Shown piece after piece: positions 52,084 through 60,866 of a stretch of DNA of 64,000 bases. The stretch's first letter is position 1. Each line of letters begins with the position of its first letter. Under the pieces are notes generated by a model that searched no databases, had not been told where the DNA came from, and saw nothing but the letters and a program-made list of their open reading frames with translations. This DNA comes from Lachnospiraceae bacterium (lineage in GTDB: Bacteria > Bacillota > Clostridia > Lachnospirales > Lachnospiraceae), in NCBI GenBank assembly GCA_030523275.1, contig JAUNIX010000012.1, forward strand, positions 1 through 64,000. Direction: 5' to 3'. The translations under genes and the position numbers were made by a program.

Positions 52084-53517
52084 ATGAAAGCGATCAATGA
52101 TAATTTGGATCATATCAAAGAGGAATGTGGCGTCTTTGGGATGTATGATTTCGATGGTAATGATGTAGCTTCTTCCATTTATTATGGCTTATTTGCTTTA
52201 CAACATCGTGGCCAGGAAAGCTGTGGTATTGCAGTTAGTGATACGCAGGGTTTAAAAGGCAATGTTGCATCGAAGAAGGGAATGGGCTTGTGCAATGAAG
52301 TGTTTACTCCCGATGATTTAGAGAGTTTAAAAGGAGATATTGGAGTTGGACACGTTCGTTATTCGACCGCCGGAGAGAGTTGTATTGAGAATGCGCAGCC
52401 ATTAGTATTAAATTATATAAAAGGAACTTTAGGCTTGGCACATAATGGTAATTTGATCAACGCGAACGAATTGCGACATGAATTAGAGTATGATGGAGCG
52501 ATTTTTCAGACAACCATCGATACAGAGGTAATTGCTTATCATATTGCAAGGCAGCGTGTAAAAACTGCAACAGTAGAAGATGCAGTTAAGAACGCAGTTA
52601 AGAAGTTAAAAGGTGCATTTTCATTGGTAGTAATGTCACCAAGAAAACTGATGGGAGTCCGCGATCCATTTGGATTTAAACCGTTATGTATTGGAAAAAG
52701 AGATAATGCTTACATTTTAGCTTCAGAAACTTGTGCTTTGGATACAATTGGAGCTGAGTTTGTCCGCGATGTAGAGCCGGGTGAGTTAGTTATGATCACT
52801 CCGGAAGGAATCGCATCTGATAAAAGTATGTGTATTCCAGAAGAAAAACGTGGAAGATGTATTTTTGAATATATTTATTTTGCAAGAACCGATAGTTATA
52901 TTGATAATATTAGTGTCTATAAATCAAGAATTTTAGCAGGAAAATATTTGGCTGAAGATTCACCAGTAGATGCAGATTTGGTTGTAGGAGTACCAGAGTC
53001 CGGCAATGCAGCAGCAATGGGTTATGCCATGGGTTCAGGAATCCCTTATGGAACTGCATTTGTAAAAAATACTTATGTAGGACGAACTTTTATCAAACCA
53101 AAACAAAAAAATCGTGAATCAAGTGTACAGATTAAATTAAATGTGCTTCGAGAAGCAGTAGAGGGCAAACGTATTATTATGATCGATGATTCGATTGTAC
53201 GAGGAACGACAAGTGATCGGATTGTTAAAATGTTAAGAGATGCCGGTGCGAAAGAAGTACATGTAAGAATCAGTTCCCCTCCATTCTTATGGCCATGTTA
53301 TTTTGGAACTGATGTACCGGCCAGAGAACAGTTGATTGCCTATAATCGTACGATTGAGGAGATCCGCGAAATCATTGGTGCCGATTCCCTTGGTTATTTA
53401 AGACTCGAAAGATTGGAACAATTAGTAGATGGTCTTTCTATCTGTAAGGGATGCTTTACTGGAAACTATCCATTAGAACCACCAAAAGAAGATATTCGTG
53501 GCAATTATGATAAATAA
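52084..53517 (+). CDS. purF: Amidophosphoribosyltransferase
   Basis: About 477 residues; first step of purine synthesis (PRPP plus glutamine to phosphoribosylamine). The start at 52084 follows GCAGGAGGA; residues 1-14 look like a propeptide, exposing C15 (EECGVFGMYD) as the N-terminal nucleophile. Then GHVRYSTAGESCIENAQPLVLNY, FEYIYFARTDSYIDNISVY, VPESGNAAAMGYA and the PRPP loop IIMIDDSIVRGTTSDRIV. Cysteines near the end (SICKGCFTGNYP) suit the clostridial/Bacillus iron-sulphur form. An upstream in-frame extension to 51961 is unlikely to be translated. Confidence 0.96.
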   Translation: MKAINDNLDHIKEECGVFGMYDFDGNDVASSIYYGLFALQHRGQESCGIAVSDTQGLKGNVASKKGMGLCNEVFTPDDLESLKGDIGVGHVRYSTAGESCIENAQPLVLNYIKGTLGLAHNGNLINANELRHELEYDGAIFQTTIDTEVIAYHIARQRVKTATVEDAVKNAVKKLKGAFSLVVMSPRKLMGVRDPFGFKPLCIGKRDNAYILASETCALDTIGAEFVRDVEPGELVMITPEGIASDKSMCIPEEKRGRCIFEYIYFARTDSYIDNISVYKSRILAGKYLAEDSPVDADLVVGVPESGNAAAMGYAMGSGIPYGTAFVKNTYVGRTFIKPKQKNRESSVQIKLNVLREAVEGKRIIMIDDSIVRGTTSDRIVKMLRDAGAKEVHVRISSPPFLWPCYFGTDVPAREQLIAYNRTIEEIREIIGADSLGYLRLERLEQLVDGLSICKGCFTGNYPLEPPKEDIRGNYDK

Positions 53518-53551
53518 ATATAGAAAATGAAAAAAAGAAGGAGAAAGACAA

Positions 53552-54982
53552 ATGACAGACCGTTATCAAAGCCCATTATCAGAGCGTTATGCAAGCAAAG
53601 AGATGCAGTATATTTTCTCTCCAGATAAGAAGTTTAAGACATGGAGAAAATTATGGATTGCATTAGCAGAAGTAGAACATGAATTAGGACTTAATATTAC
53701 ACAGGAACAGATTGATGAATTAAAAGCACATGCAGATGACATCAATTATGATGTAGCAAAAGCAAGAGAAAAGGAAGTTCGCCATGATGTTATGTCTCAT
53801 GTTTATGCATATGGTCAACAGTGTCCAAAGGCAAAAGGAATTATCCACTTGGGAGCGACTTCATGTTATGTGGGAGATAACACAGATGTGATCGTTATGA
53901 CAGAGGCACTTCGTTTAGTGAAAAAGAAATTAGTGAACGTAATCAATGAATTATCCAAATTCGCTATGGAATATAAAGATCTTCCAACATTAGCGTTTAC
54001 TCATTTTCAGCCTGCTCAGCCAACAACAGTTGGAAAACGTGCAACCTTATGGTTGATGGACTTATTACTTGATTTAGAAGATTTGGATCACGTTATTGAT
54101 AATATGCAATTATTAGGTTCGAAAGGAACAACAGGAACACAGGCAAGCTTCTTAGAATTATTTGAAGGTGATCATGAAACAATCAAGAAAATTGACGGTA
54201 TGATCGCAGAAAAGATGGGATTCAAATCCTGCCAGCCAGTATCTGGTCAGACATATTCCCGTAAAGTGGATTCTCGTGTATTAAATGTATTAGCAGGAAT
54301 TGCGCAATCTGCACATAAATTCTCAAATGATATTCGTTTACTTCAGCATTTAAAAGAAATTGAAGAACCATTTGAAAAGAGTCAGATTGGATCTTCTGCT
54401 ATGGCTTACAAACGTAACCCAATGAGAAGCGAGAGAATTGCTTCCTTATCAAACTTTGTAATGTCAAATGCGATGAATCCGGCATTTGTTGCATCGACTC
54501 AGTGGTTTGAAAGAACATTGGATGATTCTGCTAATAAACGTTTATCTGTACCAGAAGGATTTTTGGCAATCGACGGTATTTTGGACTTATATTTAAATGT
54601 AGTTGATGGTTTGGTTGTATATCCAAAAGTAATCGAATCCAGATTGATGAAAGAACTGCCATTTATGGCAACTGAAAATATTATGATGGACGCAGTAAAA
54701 GCCGGTGGAGACAGACAAGAATTACATGAAAAAATCCGTCAACATTCTATGGCAGCAGGTCGTGTCGTAAAAGTAGAAGGAAAAGAAAATGATCTGTTAG
54801 AAAGAATTGCTGCTGATCCAGCTTTTGGTATGACAATGGAACAGTTAGAAGCAATTATGGAGCCAAAGAATTTTGTTGGTCGTGCGCCAGAACAGACAGA
54901 AGAATTTATCACAGAAGTGGTAAATCCAATCCTAGAAGAGAATAAAGACATTTTAGGAATGAAAGCAGAAATTAATGTATAA
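53552..54982 (+). CDS. purB: Adenylosuccinate lyase
   Basis: 476 residues of the fumarase/aspartase superfamily: RYASKEMQYIFSPDKKFKTWRKLWIALAEVE, VMSHVYAYGQQCPKAKGIIHLGATSCYVGDNTD, FTHFQPAQPTTVGKR and the signature GSSAMAYKRNPMRSERI. It catalyses two steps of purine synthesis. It starts 34 bases after purF with AAGGAGA upstream and ends before a strong terminator. Confidence 0.97.
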   Translation: MTDRYQSPLSERYASKEMQYIFSPDKKFKTWRKLWIALAEVEHELGLNITQEQIDELKAHADDINYDVAKAREKEVRHDVMSHVYAYGQQCPKAKGIIHLGATSCYVGDNTDVIVMTEALRLVKKKLVNVINELSKFAMEYKDLPTLAFTHFQPAQPTTVGKRATLWLMDLLLDLEDLDHVIDNMQLLGSKGTTGTQASFLELFEGDHETIKKIDGMIAEKMGFKSCQPVSGQTYSRKVDSRVLNVLAGIAQSAHKFSNDIRLLQHLKEIEEPFEKSQIGSSAMAYKRNPMRSERIASLSNFVMSNAMNPAFVASTQWFERTLDDSANKRLSVPEGFLAIDGILDLYLNVVDGLVVYPKVIESRLMKELPFMATENIMMDAVKAGGDRQELHEKIRQHSMAAGRVVKVEGKENDLLERIAADPAFGMTMEQLEAIMEPKNFVGRAPEQTEEFITEVVNPILEENKDILGMKAEINV

Positions 54983-55011
54983 TTAAGTAAATATAAAATT
55001 GAATGTTTTGC

Positions 55012-55064
55012 AGATGCACATTATCTAGTAGATGAGAATTGAAAGATAATGTGCATCTTTTTTT
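55012..55064 (+). terminator. Intrinsic terminator after purB
   Basis: AGATGCACATTATCT (55012-55026) pairs perfectly with AGATAATGTGCATCT (55044-55058), followed by a run of T ending at 55064 that doubles as the left arm of the next repeat. Confidence 0.9.
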
Positions 55065-55133
55065 GTTTCATAAAAAATTACGTTATAATTTCTATGAAAC
55101 AAAAAACGCTCCGCGAGGATGCGACCAGATGCA
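55059..55133 (+). repeat. Composite repeat: variable hairpin plus constant tail, full copy
   Basis: TTTTTTGTTTCATA...AAATTA pairs with TATAATTT...TATGAAACAAAAAA with one bulge, then the tail CGCTCCGCGAGGATGCG-ACCAGATGCA (55107-55133), identical to that at 31019-31045. Confidence 0.75.
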
Positions 55134-55160
55134 TAAGGTAATATGTCTGCTTCTGTTCTT

Positions 55161-55292
55161 GCATAATTTAGGTATTAAATAAAAAAAGTAAATTATGCTT
55201 AGCACATTTTAGGTATTTTTCACAAACAGAAACTTGGCTTGAATGATTTTTTTTCGTAATATATCATATATTTAAAGTTAATTCATGAATTA
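55161..55292 (+). promoter_or_regulatory. Candidate regulatory sites upstream of the PTS operon
   Basis: Three signals in the 54983-55339 gap: an inverted repeat GCATAATTTA / TAAATTATGC (55161-55170, 55189-55198); the direct repeat TTTAGGTATT at 55167 and 55208, 41 bases apart (about four helical turns); and the 14-base palindrome TAATTCATGAATTA (55279-55292). TATATT at 55267 may be the -10 box. No -35 box is clear. The sites could serve the PRD regulator of the operon or catabolite control. Confidence 0.4.
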
Positions 55293-55339
55293 GTTTAGAA
55301 GTAGTAATCGGAAATACAAAGTTTGAGGAGGATATTAAA

Positions 55340-55639
55340 GTGACAAAAGAAATTAAAATATTGGTAGCATGTGGAAGCGGAGTTGCAACTTCAACAGTTG
55401 CTCAGGAAGCGGTAAAGAAGATTTTATCAGAAGCAAAAATTCCAGGAAAAATTGTAAAGGGAACGATTAGCGAAATTCCTATGAAACAAAATGATGTTGA
55501 TTTGATTTTAGTAACGACAAATTACCGTAAACCTTTAAAAAAACCATGCATTAGTGTATTTGGTCTGATCTCTGGAATTGGGGCAGATAAAATTAAGAAG
55601 AATATTATTGATGAATGTAATAAAATTTTAAATGCATAA
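55340..55639 (+). CDS. PTS galactitol-type IIB component
   Basis: 99 residues. The phosphocysteine is C11 in KILVACGSGVATSTVAQEAVKKIL, the P-loop of Gat-type IIB proteins, and ISVFGLISGIGADKIKKNI ends the domain. It passes phosphate from IIA to the sugar alcohol bound in IIC. The start codon is GTG with GAGGAGG 8 bases upstream. First gene of a five-gene operon. Confidence 0.9.
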   Translation: MTKEIKILVACGSGVATSTVAQEAVKKILSEAKIPGKIVKGTISEIPMKQNDVDLILVTTNYRKPLKKPCISVFGLISGIGADKIKKNIIDECNKILNA

Positions 55640-55653
55640 ACAAGGAGGAAAAA

Positions 55654-56910
55654 ATGAATTTTGTATTTGACTTTTTTCAAGGAATTGTGAATTTGGGAGC
55701 AGCCGTTATGTTGCCAATCGTTCTGATAGTAATCGGACTCTTTTTTAGAATGAAATTAGGACAATCCATCAAAGCCGGTTTAATGGTAGGAATCGGATTT
55801 CAAGGATTGGTTTTGGTTGTTGGTTTATTGACGACCAGTATACAGCCAGTTATTAAGTATTATCAAACAATGGGAAGTGGATTTACCACTACTGATTTAG
55901 GGTTTGCTGCGGTAGGTGCGGCTTCCTGGTCAGTTCCATTTGCACCAATTGCATTACCACTGATTATTATTGTTAACCTTGTTTTGTTAAAGTTAAAACT
56001 AACAAAAGTTATGAACGTTGATATTTGGAATTATATCCATTTTATTGTTCCTGGCGCTATGGCTTATGCACTTACTGGAAATATCGCTGTAGGTATTATT
56101 GTGACTCTTGGAGCCTCCGTTTTAGCTTTGATTCTTGGACAGGTAGTTGCGAAACCTTGGCAGGAATTTTTTGGATTGGAAGGAACAACTTGTTCGACAT
56201 TATCTTATATTGGAACAACATTTCCACTAGCAGTACTATTTAATAAGATTATCGATTATATTCCTGGATTAAATAAAATTGATGTTAATATGGAAAAAAT
56301 AGAGTCAAAATTGGGGTTTTTTGGTGATCCAGCAGTCATTGGTGTGGTAGTAGGTATCTTATTAGGAATTATTACAAAACAGGATATTGGAACAACACTT
56401 TCTATTGGTATGGGAGTATCTGCTGTACTAATTTTAATCCCAAGAATGGTAACTGTTATGATGGAAGGTCTTACAGCGTTAGGAAATGCAGCCAGTGATT
56501 ATATGAAAAACAAAATGGGTGATGATGCAGAAATATTTATTGGTATGGATATTGCGTTAGGGTTAGGAGATCCATGTTGTATTACTTCAACTGTTATTGC
56601 GATTCCATGTGTGATTCTCATGGCATTTATTATCCCTAATATGACATATTTTCCAATTGGTTTGTTAACAATTGTATGCTATGTTACACCGATGTGTGTT
56701 ATGGCTAGTAACGGAAATTTGTTTCGGAGTATTGTTTCGACGATTTTATGCTTATTTTTAGTAACATTTTTAACGAACTATTTTGCTCCAGAAGCAACAT
56801 TGATGATGAAAACGACAGGAGTACATATTAATGGGATGGTCACAGATGGATTCTTTGGTCAAAACCCAATTTGTATTCTGATTGGATTTATTCATAGAAT
56901 TTTTGCGTAG
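55654..56910 (+). CDS. PTS galactitol-type IIC permease
   Basis: 418 residues, about ten membrane helices. Features of the GatC family: NLGAAVMLPIVLIVIGLFFRMKLGQSIKAGLMVGIGFQGL, AAVGAASWSVPFAPIALPLIIIVNLVLL, FGDPAVIGVVVGILLGIITKQDI, ALGLGDPCCITSTVIAIP. It imports a polyol or related sugar. The actual substrate cannot be read from sequence; no tagatose-phosphate aldolase or galactitol-phosphate dehydrogenase is present. Confidence 0.9.
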   Translation: MNFVFDFFQGIVNLGAAVMLPIVLIVIGLFFRMKLGQSIKAGLMVGIGFQGLVLVVGLLTTSIQPVIKYYQTMGSGFTTTDLGFAAVGAASWSVPFAPIALPLIIIVNLVLLKLKLTKVMNVDIWNYIHFIVPGAMAYALTGNIAVGIIVTLGASVLALILGQVVAKPWQEFFGLEGTTCSTLSYIGTTFPLAVLFNKIIDYIPGLNKIDVNMEKIESKLGFFGDPAVIGVVVGILLGIITKQDIGTTLSIGMGVSAVLILIPRMVTVMMEGLTALGNAASDYMKNKMGDDAEIFIGMDIALGLGDPCCITSTVIAIPCVILMAFIIPNMTYFPIGLLTIVCYVTPMCVMASNGNLFRSIVSTILCLFLVTFLTNYFAPEATLMMKTTGVHINGMVTDGFFGQNPICILIGFIHRIFA

Positions 56911-56930
56911 AACATTTAGAGGAGTTTAAT

Positions 56931-57377
56931 ATGGGACAGAAAAATCATTATCTTGCAATTGAGGGTGAAGCGTCTAATTGGGAAGAGGCGATTAGGCTTT
57001 GTGGGGAAGCGATAGAAAATGCAGGATATGCAGATGGTAGCTTTATGGATGCTTGTATTGACAGAGAGAAGGAATATCCAACAGGTCTTCCGACAGAAAT
57101 ACCAGTGGCAATTCCACATAGCAAAGTGGAAAGTATAAAAGAAAATTGTGTTTGTTTATTAAGATTAAAGGAACCTGTAGAGTTTCGAAGAATGGACGAT
57201 GATGAAAAGCGTATACAGACAAGAATTATTTTTAATCTAGCAATTAAAGGAGGAGATACTCATTTAGAGTTTCTCCAGACTTTAATGAGTTCAATTATGG
57301 ATAAAGAGATGATTGAACAATGTATGAAAAAAGAGATAAGAGAAATTCCAGAATATTTAGAAAAAAAATTAAACTAG
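56931..57377 (+). CDS. PTS IIA component, fructose/mannitol type
   Basis: 148 residues. The phosphohistidine is H63 in PTEIPVAIPHSKVESIKEN; VCLLRLKEPVEFRRMDDDEKRIQTRIIFNLAIKGGDTHLEFLQTLM is the normal middle of the fold. It receives phosphate from HPr and passes it to IIB. Start ATG with GAGGAG upstream, 20 bases after IIC. Confidence 0.9.
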   Translation: MGQKNHYLAIEGEASNWEEAIRLCGEAIENAGYADGSFMDACIDREKEYPTGLPTEIPVAIPHSKVESIKENCVCLLRLKEPVEFRRMDDDEKRIQTRIIFNLAIKGGDTHLEFLQTLMSSIMDKEMIEQCMKKEIREIPEYLEKKLN

Positions 57378-57402
57378 TGTTAGAAATTTATGGGAGATAT
57401 TT

Positions 57403-59463
57403 ATGAGAAAACGAAGTACGGAAATACTGGAAAAACTAAATTCTAGTGATTCAAGAGTAGTGGAATCAAAAAAAATAATTAAAGATTATAGAATTTCATT
57501 AAAAACGTTAAAAGCAGATATTGTGGAAATAAATGATTTTCTAAATAATCAGAGAATGTCTTCTGTAAAGTTAAATGAAGATGGGAATCTTGTTCTTCTT
57601 GAAAAAAATACAACACTAATTCAGAATGCCATAGAAAATATGGATACATATTCATATAAAATGTCTAGAGAAGAAAGACAAATTTATATAATTGCAACGC
57701 TAATAAAAAGTGATCAGTTTGTGACTATGCAAAATCTTGCAAAGGAATTAAATGTAAGTCGAAATACAATATTAACTGATTTTGAGATGGTAAAAGATTA
57801 TTTTCAGGCCTTTCAAATTGATATTTTGATGAAAAGTAGTAAAGGAATTAAAGTGGATTGTAAACAGGAAAAGGTAGAAGAATTGTTACTTGAACTGTTT
57901 CGAACCATGGATGAAAACTTTGAATCCGGTAGCTTTTTTAGAAAAAAGATTGATCATATTTTAGGAATGCATATTAGGATTCGGGATATGAAGGAAAAAC
58001 TACAAAGTTATATGCAAGAAAATCAATTGTTATTTTCAGATCAGATTTTTTCAGAAATTGTATTATATTTTTACATCATTATTAATAGTAAAAAAAATAG
58101 TCAAAAAGAGTTTCGATTAGATAGATTTATTCAAGAACCGGATCATTTAGATAAAATTGAGCAAATTTTTGTTTGGTTTGGTCAGGATTATGATGTTTTT
58201 ATTTCTCATGCGGATATTTGTAAATTTCAGCAATATATTGAGGAACATCAATTATACGTCTCGGAAAAAGAAATTGATGATATTGAATTATATGGTATTA
58301 TTTCATATTTTTTATTAATGGTGGGTAATGAGATTGGTATTAATCTACAGACGGATACAGTCTTAATTGAGTCGTTACTTGAACATATAAAAACATTCAA
58401 AAACTGGAGAAGCTATGATTTTGATATGCCATTTAGCGATGAATTGCCGATTCCAGAACAGGTGTTAAATCGAGCTGTGGAAAAGTATGGAAATATTTTG
58501 GAGAAATATATTGGCTATCCTCTAAATCAAGAGATGAAAGAATCGATTGTTGTTCATATTTGTGCTTCAATCGTCAGAAATAGAAGTTACCTTGATATGC
58601 TAAATGTGGTTATTATTTGTCCAGGAAGTATGGCTACTGGAAAATATGTAGAGGCACAGGTAAAGAATTATTTTAGTTTTCATATTGTTGGAGTAATACA
58701 GAGTGGAAAATTAGAAGATTTTCTAGGACGAAATATTATTGATTTTGTAATATCAACTGTGGAAGTTGAAACAGAAGAAGTTCCAGTTGTTAAGGTTGAT
58801 GTATTATTAACTATGGATGATATTAATGCAATCCAAAATGTAGCATTTCTGCTTGGAAAAAAGAGCATGCAAAAGCAGGAAATTCCATCAATTACTCATG
58901 ATCAAAATAGATTTTTAGAAAATGTCCGATCTTTTTTGCAAAAATTAACATTTGGGAATCGAAAAGAATTTTTTGACGAAGTATATAAGTTGATGAGCGA
59001 AAAGCTTTATGTGAATCATGGTGTTATGCTAACAAAGCTTTTAAAAAAAGAAAAAATATTGATCGAAAATTCATTTATTACATGGGAGAATGGAATAAAA
59101 AAAGCAGCAGAAATTTTAGAAAAAGATGGTTGTATAGGATCAGAGTATGCGAAACAGGCAATTGAAAACGTAAAAGAGTATGGTGATTATATTGTAATCA
59201 GTAAAGGTGTTGCATTAGCACACGCGGGAAAGGGATGTAAAGTTTATAAAGATGGCCTTAGTCTTTTGGTCTGTCCGCAGGGAGTTGAATTTTCTGAAAA
59301 AAATAGAGTTTATCTGCTATTTTGTTTTGCAACGCAAGGTGAGAATGATTATTTACAATTATTTCATGAAATTATTTCGATTGGAAAAAATCAGGAGATA
59401 TTAAGAGAAATCATCAAACAGGAAGATGTAGCTTCTGTATTTCGTATATTGTTATTTTTATAA
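57403..59463 (+). CDS. PRD-containing transcriptional activator/antiterminator (BglG/MtlR type)
   Basis: 686 residues. An N-terminal winged helix region with QFVTMQNLAKELNVSRNTILTDFEMVKDYF (about 105-135), two PTS regulation domains (about 170-390), a Gat-type IIB-like domain with a Cys (NVVIICPGSMATGKYVEAQVKNYF, about 400-490), and a IIA-like domain (about 510-686) with His in GVALAHAGKG. Phosphorylation by HPr and the linked IIB would set activity, so the operon should be induced by its substrate. The combination of winged HTH plus IIB/IIA fits a DNA-binding MtlR/LicR-type activator rather than an RNA-binding antiterminator. Confidence 0.9.
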   Translation: MRKRSTEILEKLNSSDSRVVESKKIIKDYRISLKTLKADIVEINDFLNNQRMSSVKLNEDGNLVLLEKNTTLIQNAIENMDTYSYKMSREERQIYIIATLIKSDQFVTMQNLAKELNVSRNTILTDFEMVKDYFQAFQIDILMKSSKGIKVDCKQEKVEELLLELFRTMDENFESGSFFRKKIDHILGMHIRIRDMKEKLQSYMQENQLLFSDQIFSEIVLYFYIIINSKKNSQKEFRLDRFIQEPDHLDKIEQIFVWFGQDYDVFISHADICKFQQYIEEHQLYVSEKEIDDIELYGIISYFLLMVGNEIGINLQTDTVLIESLLEHIKTFKNWRSYDFDMPFSDELPIPEQVLNRAVEKYGNILEKYIGYPLNQEMKESIVVHICASIVRNRSYLDMLNVVIICPGSMATGKYVEAQVKNYFSFHIVGVIQSGKLEDFLGRNIIDFVISTVEVETEEVPVVKVDVLLTMDDINAIQNVAFLLGKKSMQKQEIPSITHDQNRFLENVRSFLQKLTFGNRKEFFDEVYKLMSEKLYVNHGVMLTKLLKKEKILIENSFITWENGIKKAAEILEKDGCIGSEYAKQAIENVKEYGDYIVISKGVALAHAGKGCKVYKDGLSLLVCPQGVEFSEKNRVYLLFCFATQGENDYLQLFHEIISIGKNQEILREIIKQEDVASVFRILLFL

Positions 59464-59480
59464 GGAAGGAGTTTTATATT

Positions 59481-60770
59481 ATGAAGATAGATATGAAAAA
59501 ATTTATTGGTCAGTGTAGCTGTGGTAAGGATCATCAGTTGGTTGTTGATGATGTTATATTAGAAGAGGATGCATTGCAAAAAATTCCCGATTACTTGAAA
59601 AAAGAACCATACGCGAAATATCATCATTTCGCAATGGTGTGTGATGAAAACACCTATGAGGCAGCAGGAAAAGAAGTAGAAAAATTAGTAGAGGGAATTC
59701 AGGTTATTAAATTAAATCCAAAAAATCTTCATGCAAATGAAATTGGTGTTGCATTGGTACAGGAAGAATTGGATGCTATGCAGGGCATTGATTGTATGAT
59801 TGCAGTAGGTTCAGGAACAATCCATGATCTGACTAGATATCATGCATATCAAAAGGGAATACCATTTATTTCTATTCCGACAGCAGCGAGTGTTGATGGA
59901 TATGTTTCAACGGTAGCTGCGATGTCTTGGTATGGATTTAAGAAAAGTATGATTGCCGTTTCACCGATTTTGGTAATTGCTGATAGTAAGGTAATTGCCA
60001 ATGCACCAATGCGTTTAACAGCATCAGGAGTTGGAGATTTATTAGGGAAATATACTGCTTTGGCCGATTGGAAAATTACAAACATTTTAAATGGGGAATA
60101 TATTTGTGATCAAATCTGCAATATGGAGTATGAGGCTTTGGATAATTTAAAAGCATCGTTGGAGGGCATTAAAAATGGTGAGATTGCCGCTTATGAAGAA
60201 CTGATGTATGGACTGTTGTTATCGGGCTTGGCAATGCAGATGACAGGACATTCTAGACCGGCCTCTGGTGCAGAACATCATATGGCACATTTTTGGGAAA
60301 TGGCAGTCATCAACGAAGAAGTGGATGCATATCATGGTGAAAAAGTTGGGGTTGCCTTGATTCAGGTAAGCAATATTTATCACAAAGCAACAGAATATCT
60401 AAAAACTGGAAAATTCAATCTGAAAAATTGTGTTGAAATCGAAACAGATTTGATTGAAAAGACATTTAAGAATAAGGAATTATGTGAAAGTATTAAGAAA
60501 ACAAATGATCCGAATTTATTAGACACGATTGATGCTACTGTATTAAAAGATAAAACAGCAGAAATTATACAGATTATTGAGGGAATACCAAAAGCGGAAG
60601 AATTAAAGAGGATGCTACAGATGCTCCACGGAATTACAACTTTGGAAGAATTGGGATTTGATTCTTCAATGAAGAAAAAAACTGCTAGGGTAGCACCATA
60701 TATTAGAGATCGAATTACTTTTTTACGGATTCTCAAATTTTATGATTTTTATGAACAGATCATTCAGTAA
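59481..60770 (+). CDS. Glycerol-1-phosphate dehydrogenase-like enzyme (AraM/EgsA family)
   Basis: 429 residues, iron-type alcohol dehydrogenase superfamily. Nucleotide-binding AVGSGTIHDLTRYHAYQKGIPFISIPTAASVDGYVS, metal-binding HSRPASGAEHHMAHFWEMA and AYHGEKVGVALIQ, matching the AraM/G1PDH family. In Bacillus subtilis AraM reduces dihydroxyacetone phosphate to sn-glycerol-1-phosphate and is encoded in an arabinose operon. Here it closes a PTS operon, so it more probably oxidises the phosphorylated import product (a polyol phosphate) or recycles glycerol-1-phosphate. The substrate is inference. AAGGAAGG upstream. Confidence 0.87.
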   Translation: MKIDMKKFIGQCSCGKDHQLVVDDVILEEDALQKIPDYLKKEPYAKYHHFAMVCDENTYEAAGKEVEKLVEGIQVIKLNPKNLHANEIGVALVQEELDAMQGIDCMIAVGSGTIHDLTRYHAYQKGIPFISIPTAASVDGYVSTVAAMSWYGFKKSMIAVSPILVIADSKVIANAPMRLTASGVGDLLGKYTALADWKITNILNGEYICDQICNMEYEALDNLKASLEGIKNGEIAAYEELMYGLLLSGLAMQMTGHSRPASGAEHHMAHFWEMAVINEEVDAYHGEKVGVALIQVSNIYHKATEYLKTGKFNLKNCVEIETDLIEKTFKNKELCESIKKTNDPNLLDTIDATVLKDKTAEIIQIIEGIPKAEELKRMLQMLHGITTLEELGFDSSMKKKTARVAPYIRDRITFLRILKFYDFYEQIIQ

Positions 60771-60866
60771 ATCATGTTTGATTGCTTTATCAGGGGAGTT
60801 GTTTTTTTGATCTCACTTCGTTATAATAGAAGAGATTTTAGAAAAAGAAAGCGAGAGTGACATACA

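Noticed and set aside
55231..55250. Sigma-54 promoter (TTGGCT...) before the PTS operon
   Set aside because: The -24 GG is present but the -12 element lacks GC (TT instead), and the regulator is not of the sigma-54-dependent LevR type as far as visible.
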